Made by a program: the position numbers and the translations under genes
From: Alistipes senegalensis
GTDB lineage: Bacteria; Pseudomonadota; Gammaproteobacteria; Burkholderiales; Burkholderiaceae_D
Reading direction: 5' to 3'
Assembly (NCBI GenBank): GCA_023664945.1
Contig: JAMPER010000001.1
Span: 939,373 to 1,003,372, forward strand
Length of the DNA stretch: 64,000 bases
The notes under the pieces: generated by a model
Database searches by the model: none
What the model saw: the letters and a program-made list of their open reading frames with translations, nothing else
Told to the model about the DNA's origin: nothing
In this document: one piece after another, positions 30,348 through 39,167 of the stretch
Layout: each line of letters begins with the position of its first letter
Position numbering within the stretch: position 1 is the first letter of the stretch

Positions 30348-31608
30348 AACGCAGTGCCTCGGCCGGATTTACTCGTGAAGCGCTCCAGCTTGGATAGAGC
30401 GTAGCCAGAAATGCCAAGATAACGGCACAACCGCCAGTGGTAAACACATCAGCCAACCTCAAATCAGACGGCAGGGACGAAATCATATAAATATCCTTTG
30501 GCAGAAACTGAAAGCCAAACAATCTTTCAATGAAAGGAACAATAACATCAACATTGGCTGCAATAAGGATACCGCCAGCTACCCCAATCAACGTCCCCAG
30601 TATTCCGGCAACAGCGCCCTGAATAACAAAGATTTTCATAATGGAATACGGTGAAGCGCCCAATGTACGCAAAATGGCAATATCTGCCTGCTTTTCAGTC
30701 ACTGTCATAACCAGCGTAGAAACCAGATTAAAAGCCGCTACTGCCACAATAAGCAGCAGAATAATAAACATCATGCGCTTTTCCATCTGGACAGCAGCAA
30801 ACCAGTTACGGTTCATCCTGGACCAGTCTCGTACCAGAAGATCACTGTTATTCAACTGTTCGGCAAGCTCCCATGCTACAACAGGAGCCTGATACATATC
30901 TCTGACACGCAGCCTCAAACCGTTTGGCGCTTCCTGCCTGAACAGGCGCATGGCATCTTCCATACTGATAAAAGCCTGACTGGTATCCAGCAAATGGTGT
31001 CCAACATCAAAAATACCGGATACCGTAAATTGCTTTAATCGCGGAATCATACCGGCTGGTGTCAGCTGTCCCTGTGGCACAATCAGCGTCAGCTTGTCCC
31101 CTTTATAAACTCTCAGCTGCCTTGCTAGGCCAATACCAATCACAATATTGAATGTACCTGGCTGCAAACTGCTGAAACTGCCACTTTTAAGTTGTTTTGC
31201 CACATCGGAAACATGCGCCTCCTCGGCTGGCAACACACCGCGAACCAATACCCCCTGCACCCGGTCAAAACGGGTCAGCATAGCCTGTCCAATCATATAG
31301 GGTGCGCTCCCCAATACGGCCGGATTTTTCATCACTTCCCGTGCTGTCTGCTGCCAGTCAGGCAATGAACCCTGTGTATCATAAATCTCAATATGCGGCA
31401 AAACAGAAAGCATTTTGTCGCGTACTTCCTTCTGAAACCCGTTCATGACAGACATAACCACAATCAGGGCTGCCACCCCTAGGGCAATACCCGCCATTGA
31501 GATAAGCGAAATAAAAGAAATAAAGCGGTTGCGGCCGCTTTTTCGTTCTGAGCGGATATAGCGAAAGCCAATCAGCCATTCATAAGGCAATTTTGAAAAC
31601 AGGTTCAA
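30340..31608 (-). CDS. lolC: lipoprotein-releasing ABC transporter permease LolC/LolE
   Basis: This permease of about 422 residues has one N-terminal membrane helix, a large periplasmic domain (about residues 45-265) and three C-terminal helices of the FtsX type. The N-terminus [21 protein letters not shown] and the following [21 protein letters not shown] are typical of LolC/LolE. I place the start at the TTG 31608, six bases after AGGAG; the family usually begins just before LPYEWLIG. An ATG 11 codons upstream (31641) is possible but has no ribosome-binding site. Only one permease gene accompanies lolD here, as in other bacteria with a homodimeric LolC/F-type permease (inference). Confidence 0.9.
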   Translation of the reverse strand: MNLFSKLPYEWLIGFRYIRSERKSGRNRFISFISLISMAGIALGVAALIVVMSVMNGFQKEVRDKMLSVLPHIEIYDTQGSLPDWQQTAREVMKNPAVLGSAPYMIGQAMLTRFDRVQGVLVRGVLPAEEAHVSDVAKQLKSGSFSSLQPGTFNIVIGIGLARQLRVYKGDKLTLIVPQGQLTPAGMIPRLKQFTVSGIFDVGHHLLDTSQAFISMEDAMRLFRQEAPNGLRLRVRDMYQAPVVAWELAEQLNNSDLLVRDWSRMNRNWFAAVQMEKRMMFIILLLIVAVAAFNLVSTLVMTVTEKQADIAILRTLGASPYSIMKIFVIQGAVAGILGTLIGVAGGILIAANVDVIVPFIERLFGFQFLPKDIYMISSLPSDLRLADVFTTGGCAVILAFLATLYPSWSASRVNPAEALRYE

Positions 31609-31777
31609 TACAAACTCCTGATAAGGAGAACAGTTTGCCATAGAATAGCGCTATGAGTCACATACCTATCCCCTTTCCTTTTGCTTTTTCACAAAAAAAA
31701 AAACGGCTCGCCATCAGGCAACCCCATACCGGTTTCAGCTACAGGCAGCCAGCGTATTCTTCACTGAGGCAGCCGGC

Positions 31778-33493
31778 ATGACAAATATTACTGTCCGGCC
31801 CTATGAACCGGAAATGGCAGAAAAGCTTTCCAGGCAAGGATTGCATCCGGTTCTTGCGCGAATTTACGCAGCCAGGGGCATTACTGAAACCCATGAACTC
31901 TCAACAGACCTGACCAGTCTGCTTCCGCCCTCAGGCCTTTTGAATGCGAACAGGGCTGCTGTCCTTTTGGCCAACGCTATCAGCACTGGCAAAAAAATCT
32001 GCATCATTGCTGATTACGACTGCGATGGCGCAACAGCCTGTGCGGTTGCCATCCGCGGCCTGAAAATGATGGGCGGCAAGGTTTCATTTCTGGTTCCAGA
32101 CCGTTTTACCAACGGCTACGGCCTAACGCCTGCCATTGTCAACGAAGCCGCCCATCGGCACAAAGCGCAAGTGCTGGTAACGGTAGATAACGGCATAGCC
32201 AGCATAGACGGTATCAGAGAAGCAGTGCGCCAGGGCATGGATGTATTGGTAACCGACCATCACCTTCCGGGAGAACATTTGCCGGAAAACTGCGTCATCG
32301 TCAACCCGAATCACCCGGATTGCACCTTTGAAAGTAAAAACCTCGCCGGTGTGGGTGTCATTTTTTATGTGATGCTGATGCTTCGTGCCGAATTACGGCA
32401 ACGCGGCCTTTTCGAAAAGCAGAACCAGCCAAGATTAGATGCCCTGCTGGATCTGGTTGCCCTGGGAACCGTAGCAGATATGGTGCCTATGGACAAAAAC
32501 AACCGCATCCTGGTTGCCCAGGGACTCAAACGGATAGCCGCTGGACGTATGCACCCCGGCATTGCCGCCCTCTTCCAGGCCGCAGGAAAAGAGTGGGGAA
32601 AATCTTCCGTTTTCGATCTCGGCTTTGTGCTCGCCCCCCGCCTGAATGCGGCAGGCCGTCTTTCGGATATGGCACTGGGCGTGGAATGCCTCATAACCGA
32701 TGACACTGCACGCGCCAAGGAAATAGCACAGGAACTCAATGAGATTAACCGGGAAAGAAAAGAAATAGAAAGCAGAATGCATGAAGAAGCGCTGGAAAAA
32801 CTGGTGCATTTCCAGCCGGATGAAAGTGCTTCTCTTTGCGTATTGGATCCGGACTGGCACCAAGGCATCATCGGACTTTTAGCTTCACGGTTAAAAGACC
32901 GCTACTATCGTCCTACCCTTGTCTTTGCTCCTGACAAAGATGGATTACTCAGGGGATCAGGCCGCTCGATACCCGGTTTCCACTTGCGGGACGCCATTGA
33001 TCTGGCAGCCAAACGCTGCCCGGACATCATTGTCCGTTTTGGCGGGCATGCCATGGCAGCCGGCCTCACCCTTCGTGCAGAAGCCTACCAGACATTCTGC
33101 AAAACATTTGAAGCTATCGCCAGGGAACAACTTGGTCCATCTCAACGTAACCAAATCATTGAAACAGACGGTGAGCCAGATGCATCCTGCTATACGCTGG
33201 CATTTGTCCGGCAACTGGAATCACAAGTGTGGGGTCACTGTTTTGAACCTCCCCTTTTCAGCGGCTGTTTCCGCATCATAAACCAACGGGTGCTGAAAAA
33301 CCGGCATCTTTCCCTGCAACTGGAAAAAGACGGCTGCAAACTCAAGGCAATCTACTTTAATCACGCCAGCCTGTTGCCAAACGAGTCCTGCCTGGCCTTT
33401 AGATTTGCCAGCAATGAATACAAGGGAATTACCTCTGTACAGCTGATTATCGAACATACCGTCCTGGAAAAATCACATGACGCAACGGCATGA
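31778..33493 (+). CDS. recJ: single-stranded-DNA-specific exonuclease RecJ
   Basis: This 571-residue 5'-3' exonuclease has the DHH-family motifs IIADYDCDGATACAVA, VTVDNG and VLVTDHHLPGE, the LAGVGV box, then DHHA1 with RFGGHAMAAGLTL. An OB-like C-terminal segment follows. RecJ acts in recombination and mismatch repair. The gene is divergent from lolC across about 170 bp and starts at ATG 31778 without a strong ribosome-binding site. nadB follows 48 bp later on the same strand. Confidence 0.95.
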   Translation: MTNITVRPYEPEMAEKLSRQGLHPVLARIYAARGITETHELSTDLTSLLPPSGLLNANRAAVLLANAISTGKKICIIADYDCDGATACAVAIRGLKMMGGKVSFLVPDRFTNGYGLTPAIVNEAAHRHKAQVLVTVDNGIASIDGIREAVRQGMDVLVTDHHLPGEHLPENCVIVNPNHPDCTFESKNLAGVGVIFYVMLMLRAELRQRGLFEKQNQPRLDALLDLVALGTVADMVPMDKNNRILVAQGLKRIAAGRMHPGIAALFQAAGKEWGKSSVFDLGFVLAPRLNAAGRLSDMALGVECLITDDTARAKEIAQELNEINRERKEIESRMHEEALEKLVHFQPDESASLCVLDPDWHQGIIGLLASRLKDRYYRPTLVFAPDKDGLLRGSGRSIPGFHLRDAIDLAAKRCPDIIVRFGGHAMAAGLTLRAEAYQTFCKTFEAIAREQLGPSQRNQIIETDGEPDASCYTLAFVRQLESQVWGHCFEPPLFSGCFRIINQRVLKNRHLSLQLEKDGCKLKAIYFNHASLLPNESCLAFRFASNEYKGITSVQLIIEHTVLEKSHDATA

Positions 33494-33541
33494 ATAGCAT
33501 ATATTAAGGACATTTTCATTCTTTGATCAGGTAAAAACATC

Positions 33542-35173
33542 ATGGACTTTGATGTGGTCATTGTAGGCAGCGGTCTGGCTGGCCTTTCAGTAGCGCTCCG
33601 CCTTCCTGCCTCATACAAAATTGCGCTTATCTGCAAACGGACGCTGGACGAAAGCGCAAGTAATTACGCGCAAGGCGGAATAGCTGCCGTACTGAATCCG
33701 TTAGATTCCATCAAACAACACGTTGCTGATACCATGCGTGCCGGCGCCGGGCTATGTGAAGAAAGTGTAACGCGCTTCATCGTGGAAAACGGGGCGGATG
33801 CCATTGACTGGCTCATCAACATGGGCGTCCCCTTTTCCCGTGATGAAAATTCGTCTGCCCGGTTTCACCTGACCCGTGAAGGCGGGCACAGCGAAAGACG
33901 CATCATCCATGCCGCTGATGCAACCGGCCACGCTGTGCAGGAAACCCTTGAACAGAAAATCCGCGCCAGCCGTCATATCAGCATCTTTGAAAATCATTGC
34001 GCTATTGACCTGGTTACTTCAGACCGCCTCAATCCGGAAACGCATCACCCCATTCGTTGCCACGGCCTCTATGTACTGGACGAAAAGGCCGGGAAAGTCC
34101 GCACCTTTTCGGCACGGCATACCGTGCTGGCTACAGGGGGTGCCGGAAAAGTCTATCTCTATACAACCAACCCGGACACCGCAAGTGGAGACGGCATTGC
34201 CATGGCATGGCGGGCCGGATGCCGTGTCGGCAATATGGAATTCATCCAGTTCCATCCTACCTGCCTTTACCATCCCTGGGCCAAGTCATTCCTGATATCC
34301 GAAGCTGTCCGCGGCGAAGGCGGCCAGCTTAAGCTCCCCCCGGAAGCGGGTCAGGATGCCGGAAAACGTTTCATGGAATGGCATGACCCCCGGGGTGAAC
34401 TGGCATCACGGGATATTGTGGCAAAAGCCATTGATTTTGAAATGAAAAAACGCGGTCTGGATCATGTCAACCTGGACATTACACACCAGGATGCCGCCTT
34501 TTTGAAAAACCATTTTCCGACCATTTTTGCCCGCTGTATGGAACTGGGTATCGATATCACCCGCCAGCCGATTCCGGTTGTTCCCGCTGCACACTACACA
34601 TGCGGCGGTATCATTACAGATACAAGCGGAAAAACCGATATTGGCGGATTGTATGCCGTAGGCGAAGTTGCCTGCACAGGCCTGCACGGGGCCAACCGGC
34701 TTGCCAGCAACTCATTGCTGGAATGCCTGGTTCTGGGCAAAATGGCAGCAGCAGATATCGTTATGCAGAAAAATGTCCCCTTAGCTGAAATTCCGGCATG
34801 GGATGAAAGCCAGGTATCCAACCCGAATGAAGAAGTCGTTATCTCACACAATTGGGATGAGCTTCGCCGCTTTATGTGGGACTATGTCGGTATAGTTCGT
34901 ACAACAAAACGCCTGGAGCGCGCCCAGCACCGCATCCAGCTCTTAAGGGAAGAAATTGACGAATATTACGCCAATTTTATCGTATCCAACAACCTGCTGG
35001 AACTGAGAAACCTGGTAGAAGTAGCCGCCCTTATTGTGGAAAGCGCCCTTTCTCGTAATGAAAGCCGCGGCTTGCACTACAATCCGGATTTTCCGCAAAC
35101 TCACCCCAAGGCTTACCCTAGTATCCTGACCCCGCAAAAACGGCGTCGTTCTCTGCTGAACTGGCAAACCTGA
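33542..35173 (+). CDS. nadB: L-aspartate oxidase
   Basis: This 543-residue FAD enzyme oxidises L-aspartate to iminoaspartate, the first step of de novo NAD synthesis. The FAD site is VVIVGSGLAGLSVALRL, followed by SNYAQGGIAAVL, FHLTREGGHSERRIIHA with active-site histidine and arginines, and HYTCGGIITD. The C-terminal helical domain contains MWDYVGIVRTTKRLERA. Its partners nadA and nadC are together at 53.9-56.0 kb, so the pathway is complete in the window but split over two loci. Confidence 0.96.
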   Translation: MDFDVVIVGSGLAGLSVALRLPASYKIALICKRTLDESASNYAQGGIAAVLNPLDSIKQHVADTMRAGAGLCEESVTRFIVENGADAIDWLINMGVPFSRDENSSARFHLTREGGHSERRIIHAADATGHAVQETLEQKIRASRHISIFENHCAIDLVTSDRLNPETHHPIRCHGLYVLDEKAGKVRTFSARHTVLATGGAGKVYLYTTNPDTASGDGIAMAWRAGCRVGNMEFIQFHPTCLYHPWAKSFLISEAVRGEGGQLKLPPEAGQDAGKRFMEWHDPRGELASRDIVAKAIDFEMKKRGLDHVNLDITHQDAAFLKNHFPTIFARCMELGIDITRQPIPVVPAAHYTCGGIITDTSGKTDIGGLYAVGEVACTGLHGANRLASNSLLECLVLGKMAAADIVMQKNVPLAEIPAWDESQVSNPNEEVVISHNWDELRRFMWDYVGIVRTTKRLERAQHRIQLLREEIDEYYANFIVSNNLLELRNLVEVAALIVESALSRNESRGLHYNPDFPQTHPKAYPSILTPQKRRRSLLNWQT

Positions 35174-35193
35174 TTTTTCTGCAAAAAACTGCC

Positions 35194-35222
35194 GGTTAAA
35201 GGCAAATTATCTGCCTTTAACC
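35194..35222. terminator. terminator between convergent nadB and the ankyrin gene
   Basis: GGTTAAAGGCA (35194-35204) pairs perfectly with TGCCTTTAACC (35212-35222) around a 7-base loop. On the minus strand a TTTTTT run follows five bases after the stem; on the plus strand the tail is only moderately T-rich. It stops the ankyrin gene best and perhaps nadB as well. Confidence 0.75.
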
Positions 35223-35225
35223 ACT

Positions 35226-35924
35226 TTACTGCCTTTTACCAGCCTTTGCCTCTATCTTGTCAAAACGGCTTTGCAGACCCTCTTCCAGGCTGGTAAAGTC
35301 GCCATCGCGCGCAAAATCAATAGCGCTCATCTTCCACTCATTCCTGAGCCGCACATCCGCGCCATGATCCAAAAGCAATTTGACTGTACCGGTATGGCCG
35401 CTTCTCGCCGCCATCATAAGAGGCGTTGTCTTGTTGGGCGCAAGCGAGTCTACCACCGCTTTTTTTGCCAGCAGCATGGCAACAATCTCCTCATTACCCA
35501 CAGCCGCTGCGTAATGGAGTGCTGTCCAGCCAGGCTGGTTAACCCGCGCGCCTTTCTCCAGTAATATCCTGACAGCGGGCACATTGGATTTCCAGGCTGC
35601 CAACATAAGTGCCGTATTGCCATTTGAAGACTGTTTGTCCAGATCAATTCCCGGCGTATTAACCAGCAGGTCAAATACCTCCATGGCCCCCTCATGCATG
35701 GCAATAATCAACCCCGTATTGCCTTTATGGGGTTCGGCAATATTGGGATCAATCCCTTTTTTCAACAGGTTCGCAACCTGATCAGGACGATTCATTTCAA
35801 CCGCCCTGAAAAAATCATCCTTATCGTCAGCATGAACCCCAGAAACCATAAAAAAGCCGGCAACCAACAAAACAAATGCCAGACAAGTCCGCTTTGTGGC
35901 AAAAAAAGAAGTAGCGGTATTCAT
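35226..35924 (-). CDS. exported ankyrin-repeat protein
   Basis: This 232-residue protein has a signal peptide (about residues 1-32, with the hydrophobic core CLAFVLLVAGFFMVSG and a cut after VHA), then five ankyrin repeats from about residue 37 to 215, for example GNTALMLAAWKSNVPAVRIL and TTPLMMAARSGHTGTVKLLL. Such proteins bind partner proteins in the periplasm; catalase-associated and other stress-linked cases exist, but no partner is visible here. Upstream, CTGACA and TTATTA with a 17-bp spacer form a plausible promoter near 35940-35970, and TTGATTGATTTCAA at 35959-35946 is a near match to an FNR/ANR half-site pair. Confidence 0.82.
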   Translation of the reverse strand: MNTATSFFATKRTCLAFVLLVAGFFMVSGVHADDKDDFFRAVEMNRPDQVANLLKKGIDPNIAEPHKGNTGLIIAMHEGAMEVFDLLVNTPGIDLDKQSSNGNTALMLAAWKSNVPAVRILLEKGARVNQPGWTALHYAAAVGNEEIVAMLLAKKAVVDSLAPNKTTPLMMAARSGHTGTVKLLLDHGADVRLRNEWKMSAIDFARDGDFTSLEEGLQSRFDKIEAKAGKRQ

Positions 35925-36199
35925 GTATCTTGACCTTGTAATAAATTGAAATCAATCAAATTGTCAGAAACTCCCCTAATACGGGAGAGTATTGTACATG
36001 AGAAAACAACCGGCACATCTACTATTCCCCAAAAAGCGAAAACCGGAAAAACAGGCTGGGAAATGGCACGTAATAAAAAATAGCAGAAAACAGATAATCA
36101 GCTGTTAATAACGGCCTTCCGGACATAAACAGCCATATCCCAAAAGGAGCAATAAGGACAGCGCAATAACGAAAAAAAACTTCATCAAAACAGCGCTAT
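35925..36199. other. intergenic stretch with only very short frames
   Basis: No supported gene. A minus frame at 36185-36105 encodes 26 residues beginning MKFFFVIALSLLLLLGYG, a possible membrane or lipoprotein-like peptide, but no ribosome-binding site precedes it. A plus frame of 36 codons from about 35999 is rich in Lys and looks like chance. Confidence 0.4.
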
Positions 36200-36236
36200 T
36201 AAAACAAACAAGGGAGATTGCAAAACAATCTCCCTT
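36200..36236 (-). terminator. terminator of the 24-codon small ORF unit
   Basis: AGGGAGATTG (36211-36220) pairs perfectly with CAATCTCCCT (36226-36235) over a 5-base loop. On the minus strand the stem is followed by TGTTTGTTTTAA. It lies 27 bases after the small ORF stop. Confidence 0.78.
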
Positions 36237-36262
36237 CCCGGTAAATCCGGATAAAAAGCGCA

Positions 36263-36337
36263 TTACATAATGGCGAATGCAACACAAACGGCAGCAACCA
36301 AAACAACAACTGCGCCAATGATATTGGACTTGCTCAT
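36263..36337 (-). CDS. small membrane peptide, 24 residues
   Basis: The ATG at 36337 follows AAGGA with an eight-base spacing and opens a 24-codon frame that starts MSKSNIIGAVVVLV and ends in CVAFAIM before TAA. The peptide is a short polar start plus a single hydrophobic helix. It has a good ribosome-binding site, a structured leader (36361-36411) and its own terminator, which together argue for a real transcription unit. The unit could equally be a small RNA of about 200 nt that carries an ORF. I do not recognise the family and no function can be assigned. Confidence 0.6.
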   Translation of the reverse strand: MSKSNIIGAVVVLVAAVCVAFAIM

Positions 36338-36360
36338 GATATCAATCCTTAGTAGCTAAA

Positions 36361-36411
36361 ATGCACCCTTTAAATAACGCTTCCTTTTTGGAAACCAACC
36401 GCTAGGTGCAT
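36361..36411 (-). promoter_or_regulatory. structured leader of the small ORF, with a candidate -10 box upstream
   Basis: On the minus strand the leader folds by pairing ATGCACC (36411-36405) with GGTGCAT (36367-36361). Inside, TTCC pairs with GGAA around AAAAA. A 13-codon frame MHLAVGFQKG... starts at the first of these bases. A TACAAT box lies at 36429-36424, and would give a transcript starting near 36417. The -35 region is poor. Confidence 0.45.
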
Positions 36412-36506
36412 ACGGCTACATTTATTGTACGCCCGTTTTTCTTTCCCTGCCGGAAGGATTTAAGTGCAAGAACAACTTCGGTAGTGGCTTTAACAGAAAA
36501 TAAACA

Positions 36507-36520
36507 TTGACTTACGTCAA
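36507..36520. promoter_or_regulatory. FNR/ANR/DNR-like box
   Basis: TTGACTTACGTCAA is a symmetric TTGAC-N4-GTCAA element, the form bound by FNR-family regulators. The nearest downstream start on the minus strand is the 24-codon ORF about 170 bp away; on the plus strand there is no gene nearby. A TATAAT is on the minus strand near 36539-36534. Such 14-bp sites also occur by chance, so confidence is modest. Confidence 0.35.
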
Positions 36521-36587
36521 GTCTCTAATCTTTTATTATAAAGAATCCGTTTTCATATAGTTTTGTAATAAAATGCCAGGCACATTG

Positions 36588-37388
36588 TCATGCTGTCTGT
36601 GAATTTGCCTGTTCCAAAAGGCCAAACAGACGGAAAAAATTATGTGAGCTGGCTTCGGCAATGCGAGCGACAGACACACCTTTTATTTTCGCAAGCTGAG
36701 CTGCTACTTCCGTCACATAGGATGGCTCATTCTGTTTGCCACGAATGGACTGGGGAGCCAGATAAGGTGAATCTGTTTCAATCAGGAGGCGATCCATTGG
36801 TATCAGGCGCGCCACATGCTGGAGTTCCCTGGCATTCGGGTAAGTAATAACACCTGAAAAGGAAATATAAAATCCCATATCCATCGCCGCCCTGGCAATC
36901 GGCAGAGTTTCATTAAAACAGTGCATAACCCCGCCAAAACCGCCGGCATCCGTACCTGCCCCTTCCTCTTTCAGGATGCGGATCACATCATCAGCCGCCT
37001 CGCGTGCATGGATGACCAAGGGCTTTCCACACTCTCTTGAAGCCCGTATCTGGATGCGAAACCGTTCAAATTGCCATTCCCTGTCGCCTTTGACATGGTG
37101 ATAATCCAGCCCGGTTTCCCCAATAGCCACCACCTTGGGATGCTGTGCATATTCCACCAGTGTTTTAACATCCGGTTGACGGCTTTTTTTGCTGGCAGGA
37201 TGTACGCCAACTGCAGCATAAAGGTGTTCATGCTGCTCGGTAAGCTGCAACACATCTGGAATATCGTCCAGGCTGATGGAAACAACCAGCGCGTGGGATA
37301 CGCCATTCTTTTTCATCCCGGAAAGCACATCGGCAAGCCGACGCGACAAAGCCGGAAAATGAATATGGCAATGAGAATCAACGTACAT
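36588..37388 (-). CDS. TatD-family metal-dependent hydrolase, copy 2
   Basis: This 266-residue hydrolase shows YVDSHCHIHFP, AAVGVHPASKK, AIGETGLDYHH, VIHAREAADDV, GVMHCFNET and LIETDSPYLAP, all metal-ligand segments of the TatD fold. It is the YcfH-like copy that lies after holB in many proteobacteria. Family members are deoxyribonucleases; the cellular role of this copy is not settled. It is 59 bp after holB on the same strand, without the pilZ-domain gene that commonly lies between them in betaproteobacteria. Confidence 0.92.
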   Translation of the reverse strand: MYVDSHCHIHFPALSRRLADVLSGMKKNGVSHALVVSISLDDIPDVLQLTEQHEHLYAAVGVHPASKKSRQPDVKTLVEYAQHPKVVAIGETGLDYHHVKGDREWQFERFRIQIRASRECGKPLVIHAREAADDVIRILKEEGAGTDAGGFGGVMHCFNETLPIARAAMDMGFYISFSGVITYPNARELQHVARLIPMDRLLIETDSPYLAPQSIRGKQNEPSYVTEVAAQLAKIKGVSVARIAEASSHNFFRLFGLLEQANSQTA

Positions 37389-37447
37389 GGCAATCTCGTA
37401 AATGGAAAAATGCAGGCAGCATTGTAATGGACATCACCCTGCCGTGC

Positions 37448-38515
37448 CTACCGGCGGCCTTTTTCAGGAAAAAGGCGTGTGTATTCAAGCAACATATCCT
37501 CAATCAGAAGACGCAAAACAAGCGGATGTTCCGCAATCCGGTTTCTTCGCGCAGTTTTCCTCATCAGACGAAGCAATTCGTCCAGATTCAGGCTGGCAGC
37601 CTGCCCTTCAAGAATTTGCCTGTAACATGGAAAATAGCGCTGGCGGCCGCTCATGCGCAGAGCAAACAAATCATATAGCCAGCGTTGCAGCCAGGCAATA
37701 ATTTGTCGGGGAAGAACACGCTGCAACTTTTCTGCCGTTTGCAAAGCTGTCTCCACACCAGGTCTGGCCAAAGCGGCAAGAAAAGCATCCCTTTCCTCAT
37801 GGCTTCCGCTTTGTGCCTCGTCAAGTGCGGCAAGCGGAGCGCCGCCCTGGCCAGCCAGCCAGGTCTGCGCATCATCCACCCCCTGCTCTTTTAGCCAGGC
37901 CAAGGCTTCATCAGTTTCCGGCATCGGCATGGCTATTTTCCGGCAACGCGACAGAATAGTAGGAAGCAACGCCTGGAGACTGTTGGCAACCAGGATAAAA
38001 ACCGTACCTTGCGGAGGTTCTTCCAGCATTTTCAGCAAGGCATTGGCCGACTCGGCAGTCAACGCCTCTGCAGGCCATAAGCAAACAGGTTTTAAGCCGC
38101 CACGATGCGTGGAAAGCGAAAGCATCTCCCACAATTCGCGAATCTGGTCAATACCAATGCGCCGTGATGGAGCGCTGCCTGTACGGGACGATGATTTTTC
38201 ATCCCCTTCCTCCGCCATTTTTTCTGCATCATTTTCCCTGTCTGCATCAAGAGCAGGCGGAAGAATACGACGATAATCCGGGTGGGCATACTGGTCAAAC
38301 CAGCCGCACGCCGGACACGAAGAACAGGCATGCCTGTCCGGCTTGCGGTTTTCGCATAATAATGATTTGGCCAAATGCTCTGCAAACTCCCGTTTTCCGG
38401 TTCCTGCCATGCCATGCAGAAGGAGAGCATGGGGAAGGTTATCCCAGCAGCTTGCCAGTTGTTCCCAAACCGGGATATGCCAGGGCAAAACAGAAGAATC
38501 AGAGGAATCCATCAT
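37448..38515 (-). CDS. holB: DNA polymerase III delta prime subunit
   Basis: This 355-residue AAA+ clamp-loader subunit has the P-loop-like LLHGMAGTGKREFAEHLA, a zinc module around HACSSCPACGWF, and the region ESANALLKMLEEPPQGTVFI with ATILSRCRK-type sensor 1 (PTILSRCRKIAMP). It carries an extra acidic insertion near residues 85-115 (about DADRENDAEKMAEEGDE) not usual in the family. Two ATG codons stand side by side at 38515 and 38512. It lies 13 bp after tmk in the mltG-tmk-holB-tatD block. Confidence 0.93.
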   Translation of the reverse strand: MMDSSDSSVLPWHIPVWEQLASCWDNLPHALLLHGMAGTGKREFAEHLAKSLLCENRKPDRHACSSCPACGWFDQYAHPDYRRILPPALDADRENDAEKMAEEGDEKSSSRTGSAPSRRIGIDQIRELWEMLSLSTHRGGLKPVCLWPAEALTAESANALLKMLEEPPQGTVFILVANSLQALLPTILSRCRKIAMPMPETDEALAWLKEQGVDDAQTWLAGQGGAPLAALDEAQSGSHEERDAFLAALARPGVETALQTAEKLQRVLPRQIIAWLQRWLYDLFALRMSGRQRYFPCYRQILEGQAASLNLDELLRLMRKTARRNRIAEHPLVLRLLIEDMLLEYTRLFPEKGRR

Positions 38516-38528
38516 AAAACAGCATTCC

Positions 38529-39167
38529 TTATCCGGCCATAGAAAGAATAATTTCCTGCAAGCACCCTTGTATTTCCGGAATAGACCGGGTACTGTCTAT
38601 TACACGGAAACGCTCTGGAAATAATGCTGCCCGTTCAAGGTAGGCCGCACGTACCCTGCTGAAAAATACCGCCTGCTCTTTTTCAAACCTGTCACTAACC
38701 CGTGCATCCCCAAGACGGCGTGCACTGGCTACATCAAGCGGTATATCAAAAAGAAAAGTAACATCAGGCTGAAGATTCGGATGCACCCATTCCTCAAGCC
38801 GCTCAAGTTTTTTCACCGGCAATTCACGTCCGCCGCCCTGATAAGCAAAACTGGCATCAGTAAAACGATCCGAAATCACCCAGGCACCGCGATCCAGTGC
38901 CGGTTCAATCACTTGCCGAATATGCTCTCTCCTCGCCGCAAACATCAGGAGCGCCTCTGTTTCAGCATGCATTTCCTCGTGCAGCAAAAGCATCCGCAAT
39001 TGTTCACCCAAAGCCGTGCCGCCAGGTTCACGGGTCATGACAGCCTCTTTTCCTCTTTCCATCACAAGGCGGGCAACAAATTCAATATGGGTAGATTTCC
39101 CTGCTCCGTCAATTCCCTCGAAAGTGATAAAACGCCCTCTTGCCCGGCACTGATTATCCGTTTTCAT
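38529..39167 (-). CDS. tmk: thymidylate kinase
   Basis: This 212-residue P-loop kinase phosphorylates dTMP to dTDP. The P-loop is [17 protein letters not shown], followed by [15 protein letters not shown] and the DR motif [20 protein letters not shown]; the lid segment is [21 protein letters not shown]. The ATG at 39167 overlaps the mltG stop by 4 bp (ATGA), so it is coupled to mltG. An N-terminal stretch of ten residues before [10 protein letters not shown] is slightly longer than usual. Confidence 0.96.
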   Translation of the reverse strand: MKTDNQCRARGRFITFEGIDGAGKSTHIEFVARLVMERGKEAVMTREPGGTALGEQLRMLLLHEEMHAETEALLMFAARREHIRQVIEPALDRGAWVISDRFTDASFAYQGGGRELPVKKLERLEEWVHPNLQPDVTFLFDIPLDVASARRLGDARVSDRFEKEQAVFFSRVRAAYLERAALFPERFRVIDSTRSIPEIQGCLQEIILSMAG

